Below are positions 16,191-25,267 of a DNA stretch of 64,000 nt, in pieces. The notes below the pieces were generated by a model that searched no databases, had not been told where the DNA came from, and saw only the letters and a program-made list of their open reading frames with translations. Position 1 is the first letter of the stretch. Each line of letters begins with the position of its first letter. Location: positions 62,001 to 126,000 of the forward strand of contig NZ_BMNZ01000002.1 in the NCBI RefSeq assembly GCF_014646815.1, read 5' to 3'. Both the position numbers and the translations under genes were made by a program. Source of the stretch: Terrabacter tumescens. GTDB taxonomy: Bacteria; Actinomycetota; Actinomycetes; Actinomycetales; Dermatophilaceae.

Positions 16191-17042
16191 TCAGTCGCCG
16201 GCGATGCCGGTGCGCTCGACCCCCTCGACGATCCAGCGCTGGAGGAAGAGGAACATCAGCAGCAGCGGCACGATCGCGACGAGCGCGGCCATGAACAGCT
16301 GGCTGACCTGCACCGACTGCGCCGTGAGGAAGGTCGACAGCGCGATCTGCACCGTCCACGACTCCTGGTCGCGGCCGATGACGAGCGGCCAGAGGAAGGC
16401 GTTCCACGAGCCGATGAAGGTGATCGTGCCGATGGCCGCGACGAAGCCCATCGAGTTCGGCACGACGATCTTCCAGAACGTGCCCCAGTAGCCGAGGCCG
16501 TCGATGAAGGCTGCCTCCTCGATCTCCTTGGGGAAGCCGAGGAAGAACTGCCGGAAGAGGAACGTCGCGAGCGCTTGGAAGAGGCCCGGGATGATGAGGC
16601 CGCGCAGCGTCGAGATCCAGCCGAGGGTCGAGACGAGCACGAAGCTCGGCACGAACGTCACGGCCGCGGGGATGAGCAACGTGGCGGTGATCGTATAGAA
16701 GACGGCGTTGGACCAGCGGTAGGGGATGCGCGCGAGGCCGTAGCCGGCGAGGCCCGAGATGACGAGCACCCCGACCGTCTGGGTGACGGCGATGAGACCC
16801 GAGTTGAGCAGGCTGCGCGCCATCGGGATCGCCGGGTTGTCGAAGAGGCCGGTGAGGTTGGAGGTCTCCCAGACCGGCGGCAGCCAGTGGAAGTCCGGTG
16901 AGCCGAGGTCCTGCTCGCGCATGAACGCGCTGCGGATGAGCAGGTAGAAGGGGATGAGGAAGAGGAGCGCCGCCACGACGAGGGCGCTGTAGCGGGCCCA
17001 CCCCGTGACGCGGGACTGGCGCTTGCTGCGCACGATGGCCAT
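16191..17042 (-). CDS. Carbohydrate ABC transporter permease (MalG type)
   Basis: A 283-residue inner-membrane permease with six hydrophobic segments and the cytoplasmic EAA loop EEAAFIDGLGYWGTFWKIVVP, which docks the ATPase. It is the last gene of the operon binding protein - permease - permease. The start ATG at 17042 directly abuts the TAG of the preceding gene. No ATPase gene is in the operon, so a shared MsiK/UgpC-type ATPase elsewhere is expected. Substrate unknown. Confidence 0.92.
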   Translation of the reverse strand: MAIVRSKRQSRVTGWARYSALVVAALLFLIPFYLLIRSAFMREQDLGSPDFHWLPPVWETSNLTGLFDNPAIPMARSLLNSGLIAVTQTVGVLVISGLAGYGLARIPYRWSNAVFYTITATLLIPAAVTFVPSFVLVSTLGWISTLRGLIIPGLFQALATFLFRQFFLGFPKEIEEAAFIDGLGYWGTFWKIVVPNSMGFVAAIGTITFIGSWNAFLWPLVIGRDQESWTVQIALSTFLTAQSVQVSQLFMAALVAIVPLLLMFLFLQRWIVEGVERTGIAGD

Positions 17043-18050
17043 CTACTCGCCCCTGTCGCCGAGTCGGAGGATGCGGCCCTGCACCACCGCGACGATCGCG
17101 ATGATGAGGGTGAGGATGACGGCGCCGGCGGACCCGTGGCCGAAGTCCTGACCCGACCCGAGCGCCGTGTAGTAGAGGTAGACGAGCGGCGGGCGCGCGT
17201 AGGGCGGGTAGGTGCCGAACGTCGACAGGATGTTGTAGAACTCGTCGAACGCCTGGAACGCGTTGATGAGCAGGAGCAGCAGCACCGCCGTCGACGTCGC
17301 GCGCAGCTGCGGCAGGGTGATGTGGCGGAAGACCTTCCACCCCTCGGCGCCGTCGATCGCGGCCGCCTCGTAGAGCGTCGGGCTGATCCGCTGGATGCCG
17401 GCGAGGAACAGGATCATGTAGAAGCCGACCTGCAGCCACAGGCGCGCCGTGACGATGACGAGCCAGTACCACGGCGGGTCGGCGAGGCTCAGCCACGGGA
17501 TCGAGTCGACGCCGAACCAGCCGAGCACCCCGTTGGCCAGGCCCGAGCGGATGCCGCTGAAGATCGACATCTTCCAGATGAGCGACGCCACGACGTAGGA
17601 GCAGGCGGTCGGGAGGAAGAAGACCGACCGGAAGAAGCTCTGCATGACCCGGGTGCGCGCGACGAGCAGCGCTGCGCCGAGCGAGATGACGAACGTCGTC
17701 GGCACGATGAAGACGGCGAAGGCGAGGAACGTGACGAGGCTGCTGCGGAACGCCGGGTCGCTCAGCATGTCGAGGTAGTTGCCGACTCCGACGAACTTCG
17801 TCGGCGTCACCGTGTTGTAGGACTCGAAGAACGACAGGTAGATCGACCAGGCGATCGGGATGTAGACGAAGACGATGAGCCCGATGACGAACGGCCCGAC
17901 GAAGACCCAGAACCACAGGTTGCGGTCCTGGCGCCCGCGCAGGCGCCGACCGAGCGACGGCCTCCCGTCCGTGGGAGGCGGCGTCGTCCGGTCGGTCGCC
18001 GTCCGCTGCGCGGCGTGGTCGTATGCCGCCGGGTCGGCCTGCGCTGTCAG
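17043..18050 (-). CDS. Carbohydrate ABC transporter permease (MalF type), apparent CTG start
   Basis: The frame encodes six membrane segments and the EAA loop EAAAIDGAEGWKVFRHITLP. The first transmembrane helix (FWVFVGPFVIGLIVFVYIPI) lies upstream of the first in-frame ATG/GTG/TTG, which is GTG 17810. A start there would remove that helix. The best upstream candidate is CTG at 18050-18048, whose bases overlap the TGA of the binding-protein gene (CTGA), the geometry of translational coupling. The protein would then be 335 residues with a Pro/Thr-rich N-terminus. A sequencing error creating the missing start is the alternative. Confidence 0.85.
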   Translation of the reverse strand: MTAQADPAAYDHAAQRTATDRTTPPPTDGRPSLGRRLRGRQDRNLWFWVFVGPFVIGLIVFVYIPIAWSIYLSFFESYNTVTPTKFVGVGNYLDMLSDPAFRSSLVTFLAFAVFIVPTTFVISLGAALLVARTRVMQSFFRSVFFLPTACSYVVASLIWKMSIFSGIRSGLANGVLGWFGVDSIPWLSLADPPWYWLVIVTARLWLQVGFYMILFLAGIQRISPTLYEAAAIDGAEGWKVFRHITLPQLRATSTAVLLLLLINAFQAFDEFYNILSTFGTYPPYARPPLVYLYYTALGSGQDFGHGSAGAVILTLIIAIVAVVQGRILRLGDRGE

Positions 18051-19372
18051 GCGAGGACCCGCTTCAGCTCGGGATCGGCCACGGCCTTGACCTTGGCGAT
18101 CTCGCCGGCGGGGTCGGCGCCCTCCTTGACGATGCGGTTCATCGCGTCACCGAAAGCCGTGGCGCACTTGGGAGTCCACAGGATCGGGCTCTGCGCGTGG
18201 CCGACGTCGGTCGCGAGCTTGGCCGCGTCGGCGGCCTGCCCGCTCTTGAGCGTGGAGGCCTGGCTGATGAGGCTCGTGCGCGAGGGGATGTGGAAGCCGT
18301 AGGAGGTCGCGAAGTCGAGCTGGTCCTGGGTCTGGTCGATCCAGAGCCACTTGACGAACTTCTTGGCCGCCTCGACGTCCTTGCTCTTGGCGCTGACGCA
18401 CGAGCCGTAGGCACCGACGGGCACCGAGGCCTTGCCGCTGCTGTCGAGGGCCGGCCAGGGCAGCACGCCGAAGTCGTCGCCGAGGCCCTTCTTGATGTCG
18501 GGGAAGGTCCACAGGCCGGTGAACTGCATCGCCGTCAGCCCGGAGGTGAGCGCGGACGCGTCGAACCAGTCCTTGGGGGCGCCGAGGAGCAGCACCTTGG
18601 CGTCCCACATCTCGCGCAGCTTGCCGAGGGCGGTCGCCGCGCGCGGGTCGTCGAAGCCGAACTGGTTGTCCTTGGTGAGGTAGTCGAGCCCGGCCGACCA
18701 CAGCATCGGGCCGCCCATGAGGCCGGCGCCGCCGTCGTTGCCGAGGAAGAGGCCCTTGACGTTGCCCTGGGTCAGCTTCTTCGCCGCGGCGATGAGCTCG
18801 TCGATGGTCTGCGGCGGCTGGATGCCGGCCTTGTCGAGCATCGACTTGCGGTAGACGAGCAGCTGCATGTCGACGACCTGCGGCACGGCATACGTCTTGC
18901 CCTGGTAGGTCATCCGCTCGAGGATGCTCGGGTTGAAGTCGGACTTCGTGTCGCCGATGAGGTCGGTGAGGTCGACGACCTGGCCGCCCTTGATCATGTC
19001 GATGGTCGGGCCGTTGCCGTACTCGAAGACGTCGGGGCCGGCGTCGGTGAGCAGCGAGGCGGCCGTGGACTGGTCGTAGTCGCCGGGCTTCCAGCTGACC
19101 TTGACGGTGGCGTCCTTGTAGGCGGCGGCGTACTTCTCGACGGCCTGCTGCGTGCCGGCCTCGCCGTACTGGTGGTACCACTGGTTGAGCGTGACCCCGC
19201 TGCCGCCGCTGGCACCGCCGCCGGTCGCTGCCGGCTCGCGCCCGGTGTTGCTGCCGCAGGCGGCGAGCGCGCCCGTGACCGCCGCCGCCCCGCCGAGCGC
19301 GAAGAGCGAGCGCCGGGTGAGGTTGGCCCCCAGGGCCTGGCCGATCTCGCGGCCGATCTGCTTGTCAGACAT
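18047..19372 (-). CDS. Sugar ABC transporter substrate-binding lipoprotein
   Basis: A 441-residue family 1 extracellular solute-binding protein. The N-terminus has LTRRSLFALGG followed by a lipobox (ALAACG), so it is a lipoprotein possibly exported by Tat. The mature part has the two-lobe periplasmic-binding pattern (GGQVVDLTDLIG, PQVVDMQLLVYRKSML, AAKKFVKWLWI). It is the first gene of the importer operon; ATG 19372 is preceded by GGGGAACCT. Mono- or oligosaccharide uptake is expected; the ligand is unknown. Confidence 0.92.
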   Translation of the reverse strand: MSDKQIGREIGQALGANLTRRSLFALGGAAAVTGALAACGSNTGREPAATGGGASGGSGVTLNQWYHQYGEAGTQQAVEKYAAAYKDATVKVSWKPGDYDQSTAASLLTDAGPDVFEYGNGPTIDMIKGGQVVDLTDLIGDTKSDFNPSILERMTYQGKTYAVPQVVDMQLLVYRKSMLDKAGIQPPQTIDELIAAAKKLTQGNVKGLFLGNDGGAGLMGGPMLWSAGLDYLTKDNQFGFDDPRAATALGKLREMWDAKVLLLGAPKDWFDASALTSGLTAMQFTGLWTFPDIKKGLGDDFGVLPWPALDSSGKASVPVGAYGSCVSAKSKDVEAAKKFVKWLWIDQTQDQLDFATSYGFHIPSRTSLISQASTLKSGQAADAAKLATDVGHAQSPILWTPKCATAFGDAMNRIVKEGADPAGEIAKVKAVADPELKRVLA

Positions 19373-19521
19373 AGGTTCCCCTGCGTCCTTCCTGCCCGGG
19401 GTGCGGGCACCGTTGACGACGGCGGGCGTCCGGCCAGTCTGCTCGACCTCGCCCACCCTGCGATCGTATGCCCGCAACCTCCGGGTATGCCGGATGGCCC
19501 GCTCCGCGACGCCGGCGCGGT

Positions 19522-19998
19522 TCAGATGGTGGCCGGCGAGTTGAGCGGGTTGTCGCTCAGGGTCTCGGGTGCGGTCTGGAGCAGCTGCTCGACGAGCAGG
19601 AGGGTCTGCTCGTCCTCGAGGGTCATGCGCCGCCCGAAGTGGCCGCGGGCCAGGGCGACGCCGGCGCCGACGCGCAGGATGCTCGTTCGGACGTCGGCCC
19701 GGGTGTCGGCGTCCATGCGTTCGAGCAGCCGGGTCACGGAGAGCAGGCCCGAGACGACTGGACGGCCGTCGAGCTCGAACTCGTCGAAGAGCCAACGCCT
19801 TTCGGCTGCGGCGGTGCCGAGCAGGTCCCGGCCGGGGCCGGTGCTGCGCAGTGCCGCGTCGGTGACGGCGTCCCAGAACGCGCCACGCTCGTCGTCGTCG
19901 AAGCGGATGCGGCCGGCAAGCGCGCTCAGCACCCAGACCGGGGCGAGCCGGAGCGTGACCCACTCCTGCTCCGACCACTGCTCTCGCCACTGCGACAT
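19522..19998 (-). CDS. Hypothetical protein
   Basis: A 158-residue soluble, mainly helical protein starting at ATG 19998 (MSQWREQW), codirectional with the importer operon and 149 bp upstream of it. Text such as LAPVWVLSALAGRIRFDDDERGAFW suggests a small helical bundle. No family is recognised. It ends the native-looking region: the GGCATAC motif is absent from here to 28.69 kb. Confidence 0.65.
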   Translation of the reverse strand: MSQWREQWSEQEWVTLRLAPVWVLSALAGRIRFDDDERGAFWDAVTDAALRSTGPGRDLLGTAAAERRWLFDEFELDGRPVVSGLLSVTRLLERMDADTRADVRTSILRVGAGVALARGHFGRRMTLEDEQTLLLVEQLLQTAPETLSDNPLNSPATI

Positions 19999-20744
19999 GC
20001 CCGCGACACCGCCTCTCGTCCGCTGCCGGACCCCACCAGCGTACGACCGGTCCGGTCAGGCCGGTCCGGTCAGGCTCGCCCGGTCAGCGGCACTCGCGGG
20101 CGGCGACTACCGGGCGCAGCACGGCGTCGACCTCGGGGGTCGAACCAGCGGCGGAGGTAGTCGTCGGCGAGCACGTTGGCCAAGGACCCGAGCGCCATCG
20201 ACTGGTCGAGCCACGGGTGACGCCCAGCGTGCCGCCCGGTCCGCGTGCCGACGGCGTCGATGAAGCCTCGGGACCGTAGGGCGCCGAGGTCACGCTAGGT
20301 CTGGACGAGTTGTCGGCGGCGGCTCGGCCTTCGCCTCGGCCATGAGCGCCATCGCCGAGCGTGCGGCGTCAGGAAGACCGCGCGGTTGCGCTCACGCGGG
20401 TAGCCGTCGGTCTCCCCCGCGATGGGAGGCACCCCGAACGGAGTAACCCTCGGCCGGACAGGACGACGGGCTGAGTCCTCAGTGGCCGTAGCCCGTCTCC
20501 TGGAGCGCGTACTCGCGCTGCAGGGGCCACGGTCCATGCCTACGTCGACTCGGGGACCGGTGATCGTCAGCACCGCGGCCTCAATTATCGAGCCGGTCAA
20601 GGTCGGCGCGACGTTCCGGCCGCGCTAGTGCCGGGCCCGCCCACCTGTAGCCCATCCCGCCCAGATAGAGCTGGGATTCGGCGCCCAGAATTGCGCGTAC
20701 CGACAACGCTGTCTGAATCACAGGAGACGCGCGCCAAGAATGGT
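19999..20744. other. Gene-poor, apparently degenerate stretch at the island edge
   Basis: These 746 bp show no gene with convincing length and start. A minus-strand fragment at about 20110-20290 reads coherently (HPWLDQSMALGSLANVLADD, then DYLRRWFDP) and looks like a broken coding remnant with an in-frame stop upstream and no start. The rest shows nothing recognisable. It marks the left edge of an island with foreign composition. Confidence 0.5.
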
Positions 20745-22238
20745 TCATCGCTTACGTTTGGGCCGCTTCTTCGCCTTTGCCTTCCGCTTGGGCTTGGGCC
20801 TGGCCGCTGGAGGCCGAGAAGGTGATGACCTCGCGCGTGAAGGGGCCTTCTTCGCGTTCGGGTGAAGCCGACCATGTAACGCCTCGATCGGCTTCAGAGT
20901 TGTCAGTCGGGCACTTTCCTGGGCAGTCAGCTCACCGATATGACCGTTGTAGATCACGTCCTCAAGGGCACCGGTGTCCTCGTCGTAGATGAAGGCCACG
21001 CCTCGCGGCACCCCGAGTTGGTACTTCTTGGCGCGGAGGTGTTCCTCGGCCGCTCGCTTGATCTGAACCAGCGTGTGCCCAGTCGGCCTAGTCCACCATA
21101 CGAGCACCCACCCTTCAGCGGGGTTCACTGTCGAAGTGATGGGCACAGTCAAGTTCCGAGGTGCTCCGGTGGCAGACGGGTTCTTGAGTAGGTCTTTCGA
21201 GTTCCCAAGCATCTTGTGCTGGGCTGTGGATGACCCCTCAAGCATGGTGGCTCCGATGCTTAACCATCCGTAGGTGCCGCGCGCCTGGATCTCGTCCACG
21301 AGAGCGGCGAGAGGCGAAGGCGTAGAGCTCGGTTTGGGGGCTTTTACTACTCCCGGGTCGGCAGAGTCCTTCGTGTAGAACCACGCGTCGAGCGGGTCGG
21401 TGCGGCTCGTGATGTAAGCCGGCATTTGTTCGCGGTAGCGGCGCATTTCCCCGGTCGTGGGGGCCTGCATCCACGGGAATGCGACCCGCACTTGTTCAGG
21501 GTCTGGTTCCACCCACAGCCCAGCTTCCAGAAAGTGAAGAAACAGATCGAGTTCATCTGGGGCCGTGAACATCACGGTCGTGTCTGGGTTGCGACGCCTT
21601 CGCAGGTACAGGAGGAACTGGGCGGGTCGCTCGACGAGTTCGGCGATGAGGTCGAGATCATGGATGGACACCGTCCAAGGGATGTTGTCTAGATCCAGGA
21701 GACCAGCTCGAACGAGGTCTGCGGTGGCGGTCGCTACGCTCGTCAGGTCGTCGAGGCTGACGGCGATGGTGTGAATCTCCCGAATGTGACTGAGATCCAC
21801 CAGACCCTCGCCGTGGATGCGTACAACGCCGTCTCGTTCGATGAGCTCTCGCAGCCGTCCTGACTGTTCGGCGGCCTTGGTGACCATCCCGGTCAGGTCG
21901 TTCTTGATGCGGGCGGTCTTGCCACCCTTCGACAGCGCGCTGAGTGCGACGGCCTTATCTTCCACAATGACCGCGAGGTCGTCGAGGATAACGAGGTGGT
22001 CGCCCTCGACCCGCTTGGTGTACTGAAGTGGATCGGCCGAGTTCAACTCCCGCTCGTTTGCGGGAATGTAGTACTGGAGCCCGTCTCGATGGACCGCCCC
22101 AGGCAGGAGCCTGTCGAGGACGTCGTGGGTGCGACTCTCCAGCAACGGGAGCGTCAATGGCCCACGTGGCACTAGTACCTCAAGCGGCGACTTGTGCTGC
22201 CCACGGGTACCGTGAGCCAAGTCCGGCGGTCCAGTCAC
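20745..22238 (-). CDS. Putative PD-(D/E)XK-like nuclease protein, island gene
   Basis: About 497 residues if started at GTG 22238; the frame is open further up but runs into the divergent gene. Near residues 80-130, LVILDDLAVIVEDKAVAL contains D...ExK spacing like a PD-(D/E)XK or NERD nuclease core. The centre is helical (PAQFLLYLRRRRNPD, LDLFLHFLEAGLWVEPDPEQ), and the last 45 residues are a Lys/Arg/Pro-rich tail (RPKPKRKAKAKKRPKRKR) likely to bind nucleic acid. It is divergent from a GIY-YIG gene. A defence or DNA-processing role is inferred, not shown. Confidence 0.65.
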   Translation of the reverse strand: MTGPPDLAHGTRGQHKSPLEVLVPRGPLTLPLLESRTHDVLDRLLPGAVHRDGLQYYIPANERELNSADPLQYTKRVEGDHLVILDDLAVIVEDKAVALSALSKGGKTARIKNDLTGMVTKAAEQSGRLRELIERDGVVRIHGEGLVDLSHIREIHTIAVSLDDLTSVATATADLVRAGLLDLDNIPWTVSIHDLDLIAELVERPAQFLLYLRRRRNPDTTVMFTAPDELDLFLHFLEAGLWVEPDPEQVRVAFPWMQAPTTGEMRRYREQMPAYITSRTDPLDAWFYTKDSADPGVVKAPKPSSTPSPLAALVDEIQARGTYGWLSIGATMLEGSSTAQHKMLGNSKDLLKNPSATGAPRNLTVPITSTVNPAEGWVLVWWTRPTGHTLVQIKRAAEEHLRAKKYQLGVPRGVAFIYDEDTGALEDVIYNGHIGELTAQESARLTTLKPIEALHGRLHPNAKKAPSRARSSPSRPPAARPKPKRKAKAKKRPKRKR

Positions 22239-22276
22239 GGGTGCTACGTTGCCGCTGCCGATGAAAGGGGAGACTT

Positions 22277-22804
22277 GTGCTGGTTGGAGCTTATGGCGTC
22301 TTCTGGGATGCCAATCTGATCGACTGGAATGCCTACGGTTGGCGCCTGCTCGGTCGTCAGGGAATGAACGCACAAACGCTCAAAATTGCTGACTTTCGTA
22401 AAGCACGCGGAGTCTACGTCATGTACTCGGACACTGGCATCTACTACGTGGGTCTGGCCTCTGGGGCCAACGGAATCGGCGGTCGCCTTAAGGACCACCT
22501 GTCCGATGTGCACAGCGGGCGTTGGACTCGTTTCTCTTGGTTCGCTTTCGATGGACCGTCCGAAACAGACGTATATCCGGACGGAGTGCTCAAGGATGAC
22601 GAGTGGGCGGGCATCGAAGAGGCCACCGACAAGTTGGTCATCCGTGAGATGGAGGCCTTACTCCTCGCGGTCACCTCGCCTCCCGGCAACACTCTGAAAA
22701 CGAACTTTCAGGAAGCGACCGCCTGGCTGCAAGTCGCCGATCACGCGCCGACCGTTCGTACCTTCTCAAGCCTGAAGGAACGGTTACAGCCGTCCGCTGA
22801 CTGA
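22277..22804 (+). CDS. GIY-YIG nuclease-like protein, island gene
   Basis: A 175-residue protein starting at GTG 22277, with AAAGGGGA before it. Residues 45-80 (RGVYVMYSDTGIYYVGLAS and RLKDHLSD) match the GIY-YIG core: GVY...YYVG, then the conserved arginine region and a histidine. Residues 105-145 are acidic and could hold the metal-binding Glu (VIREMEALLL). G+C is lower than the window average. It is divergent from the putative PD-(D/E)XK gene, with the start regions almost touching. Confidence 0.75.
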   Translation: MLVGAYGVFWDANLIDWNAYGWRLLGRQGMNAQTLKIADFRKARGVYVMYSDTGIYYVGLASGANGIGGRLKDHLSDVHSGRWTRFSWFAFDGPSETDVYPDGVLKDDEWAGIEEATDKLVIREMEALLLAVTSPPGNTLKTNFQEATAWLQVADHAPTVRTFSSLKERLQPSAD

Positions 22805-23046
22805 TGCTCCACGTCGTCGGCAAGGCACCGAGAGTTGCCGGCCACGGGTCAGGCTCCCCGCGGAGTTGCGTCACACCGCCGCCTGTGGACGCTCGGGACG
22901 CCACCTGCGTTGATCATTCCTCGGCAAAGTAGAATTGCCTCGGACAGCCCGCCGAGTCTGGCTTGGACCTCCAGGTGTCAGCTAAACATAGATCGCCGGC
23001 CTGTCACCAAGTCATGGTCGAAGATGTCAGCAGAGTCACATGTCCG

Positions 23047-23832
23047 TCAGGTACGCGACTGCGGCGGTTCGTCAAGGATGCGCTTGGCGATCGAGAGGCT
23101 ATTTTGGTCCTTGCCGAGTGCGCCAGAATCGAACTGACTACGCACCGCTTGTTGAATGCGCTTTCGGGGCCATTCTCGGACATCAGGTAGCGCGAGGTAT
23201 CGCTCTGCAAGGAGTAACGCTTGGTACTGGTCAAACATCTGGTCTGGGCGTATCACCGCCTCCAGAACAGCTCTGACTGTCGCGATCTCCGGTCTCTCTT
23301 GAAGAACGCCTAGCGCCCAAACGCGGGCACCCTCCGAGCCCGTCCACAAGAGTCCCAGCACGTGCTCCTCATCCAGATCGGGGTCGTGCGCGTCGGCACG
23401 CGCATCCCTGATGATTCGGTCCATCAGAGCAGTACGTTGTGCTCCAGACGGCATATTGGTTCGGACTGCCTGGTAAGAGCGTTGAATTTCCTTTACTCGG
23501 CCGCCGATACGATCGGCCGCCATTTGCAGGACCTCGGCGGTCTCCGTTTCGCCCTTCTTGGCCGCTTCTTTAGCCTTGCGGCGCAAGACGACCTCCAGGT
23601 CGCCGTACCGCAGGGACTCCAAGCGGTCCCCCATGGCGCCGAGCACAAAGAGGACCCCCCCGAACGAGAGGAGGGCCGCTGAACCGACGTCGTTTGTGGT
23701 GCGGAACACCGCCACCACCCCAGCACCGATAAGAGCGATTCCCAGGAAGATCAGGGCGGACGTCACGACCGCTTTACTCTTCGTCGTCGAGCTGGAACTG
23801 TCTTTACCAGCGCTTGTCACGCTCTCGGTCAT
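23047..23832 (-). CDS. Two-helix membrane protein with cytosolic helical domain, island gene
   Basis: A 261-residue protein. After a Ser/Thr-rich N-terminus, two transmembrane helices lie at about residues 23-42 and 50-67 (VVTSALIFLGIALIGAG; AALLSFGGVLFVLGAMG). The remaining 190 residues are a cytosolic helical domain (RRKAKEAAKKGETETAEVLQ first, likely coiled coil). No family is recognised. Two short helices plus a large soluble domain is common among membrane effectors of defence loci, but nothing specific is visible. ATG 23832 is preceded by GGGCTTCCT. Confidence 0.65.
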   Translation of the reverse strand: MTESVTSAGKDSSSSTTKSKAVVTSALIFLGIALIGAGVVAVFRTTNDVGSAALLSFGGVLFVLGAMGDRLESLRYGDLEVVLRRKAKEAAKKGETETAEVLQMAADRIGGRVKEIQRSYQAVRTNMPSGAQRTALMDRIIRDARADAHDPDLDEEHVLGLLWTGSEGARVWALGVLQERPEIATVRAVLEAVIRPDQMFDQYQALLLAERYLALPDVREWPRKRIQQAVRSQFDSGALGKDQNSLSIAKRILDEPPQSRT

Positions 23833-24250
23833 AGGAAGCCCACCACACTCACATCACCCGATGTTGGCCGCTCCAGTATCGCCCAATGTTGACAGAAATC
23901 AGAGTGAACAAGCAGTGTCAGGGCATAGCCCTTTTCAGTCGGACCTCCGGAGGCGTATTGCTCCTGCGGCCTCGAGACCTCGAGGAACGCCAGCAGGCTT
24001 GGACGCCTTGGCGATTGACGGCCCTCGGGGCGCAGTCGGCGCAGGGCCAGACGCCGGCGGGCCAGCAGTGCCGAAGTGGGTCCATAGTCGCTCCTACTGC
24101 TCAGGTGGCGGCCCCCGTGAGCTGCGTCCTATCGCCGCCTGCAGACGCACGCGATGGAGGGGTCTAGTGTCGATGCGGTCCAGGTGCCCGGCCGTGTTGG
24201 CGGCGAGCGGGGTCTGGTCCGGTAGCCGGTCGCCGCGTGAGGTGACTGCC
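23833..24250. other. Intergenic stretch upstream of the recombinase
   Basis: 418 bp without a supported gene. The first 100 bp are relatively AT-rich and probably hold the promoter of the minus-strand membrane-protein gene. I looked for attachment-site repeats and inverted repeats near the recombinase and saw none that is convincing. Confidence 0.5.
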
Positions 24251-25165
24251 ATGTCCGCTCCCACGACGCTCCTTCCGTTCCAGCCCGCGACGATTTCGAC
24301 GGCTCAGCTGGCGGCGGTGTCCTACCTAGCCCGCTACTCCGGCCGCACGCACATCCTGTACTCATTCCAGCTGCGGGAGTGGTTCTCCTGGTGCGACCGC
24401 AACAAGCTCGACGCCCTGACCGGGATCCAGCGAGCCCACGTCGAGCTCTACATCCGCCACCTCGGCGACCGGGGGCTAATGGACTCCTCGGTCAACACGA
24501 TGATGCACGCCGTCCGCGGCTACTTCCGCTTCGCCCACATCGACGGGCTCATCACTGCCGACCCAGCCGTCTACGCCCGCCTGCCCAAGATCCACCGCGA
24601 CGAGTCCCGTACCCAAGGACTGGATCGGCTCGAGCTGATCCGGTTCCTGCAGGTCGCTCAGAGCATCACCGTCCACCACGGCGCCCTGGCCTACCTGCTC
24701 GGCATCAACGCCCTGCGCGCCTCCGAGGCGGCGGCCGTGCGGATCGAGGACTACGCCGATACCCTCCGCGGTCACCGCGTCCTGCACCTAGTCGGCAAAG
24801 GCAACAAGCCTGCCACCATGCCCGTGACCGTCCCCGTGCTCCGTGCACTCGAGGCCTGCCGCGGCCAACGAACGGCGGGGCCGCTGGTCCTAGGGCCGGT
24901 CTCCGGCAAGCCGGTCGACCAACGCGACGTGTACCGGATGGTCGCCCGGATCGCGAAGAGCGCCGGGATCCCGCGGCACATCAGCCCCCACTCGCTACGG
25001 CACGCCGCCATCACCAACGCCCTCGACGCCGGCGTGCCTCTACGCGACGCACAGATTCTCGCCCGGCACGCCGACCCGCGAACCACTGAGCACTACGACC
25101 GCGCCCGCGGCAACCTCGACCGACACGGCGTTCACTTCCTCACCGCCTACGTCGCAGGCGTCTGA
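24251..25165 (+). CDS. Tyrosine recombinase / integrase
   Basis: A 304-residue site-specific recombinase. Residues 10-100 are a SAM-like core-binding domain (TAQLAAVSYLARYSGRTHIL; VNTMMHAVRGYFRF). The catalytic domain shows R156 (NALRASEAAAVRIED), K186 in the beta hairpin, H247-x-x-R250 (HSLRHAAITN), H273 (LARHADPRTTEHYDR) and nucleophile Y282, so it looks intact. ATG 24251 is chosen; in-frame starts near 24169 are alternatives. It probably drove integration of the surrounding island, but no tRNA or att repeats were found beside it. Confidence 0.92.
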   Translation: MSAPTTLLPFQPATISTAQLAAVSYLARYSGRTHILYSFQLREWFSWCDRNKLDALTGIQRAHVELYIRHLGDRGLMDSSVNTMMHAVRGYFRFAHIDGLITADPAVYARLPKIHRDESRTQGLDRLELIRFLQVAQSITVHHGALAYLLGINALRASEAAAVRIEDYADTLRGHRVLHLVGKGNKPATMPVTVPVLRALEACRGQRTAGPLVLGPVSGKPVDQRDVYRMVARIAKSAGIPRHISPHSLRHAAITNALDAGVPLRDAQILARHADPRTTEHYDRARGNLDRHGVHFLTAYVAGV

Positions 25166-25267
25166 CTTGCGGTGCGACACCAGCGTCAACTCCGCCGCGA
25201 GACGGGCGTCGCTCAACTGTGCCGTGCGCGGTCGTTGGTGTCCCGCGGCGACGCGCGGCGCGGTCAC

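Noticed and set aside
16087-17916. Minus-strand frame of about 600 codons across both permeases
   Set aside because: Its translation is Arg/His/Pro-rich with no membrane segments; the permease frames show EAA loops and helices.
22861-24160. Similar text near 22,865 and 24,120 (GCGTC...CGCCGCCTG...GACGC)
   Set aside because: Identity is partial and short; in DNA this G+C-rich it could be chance.
23833-25267. Integration-site repeats flanking the tyrosine recombinase
   Set aside because: No exact direct repeat longer than about 10 bp could be matched on the two sides by eye.
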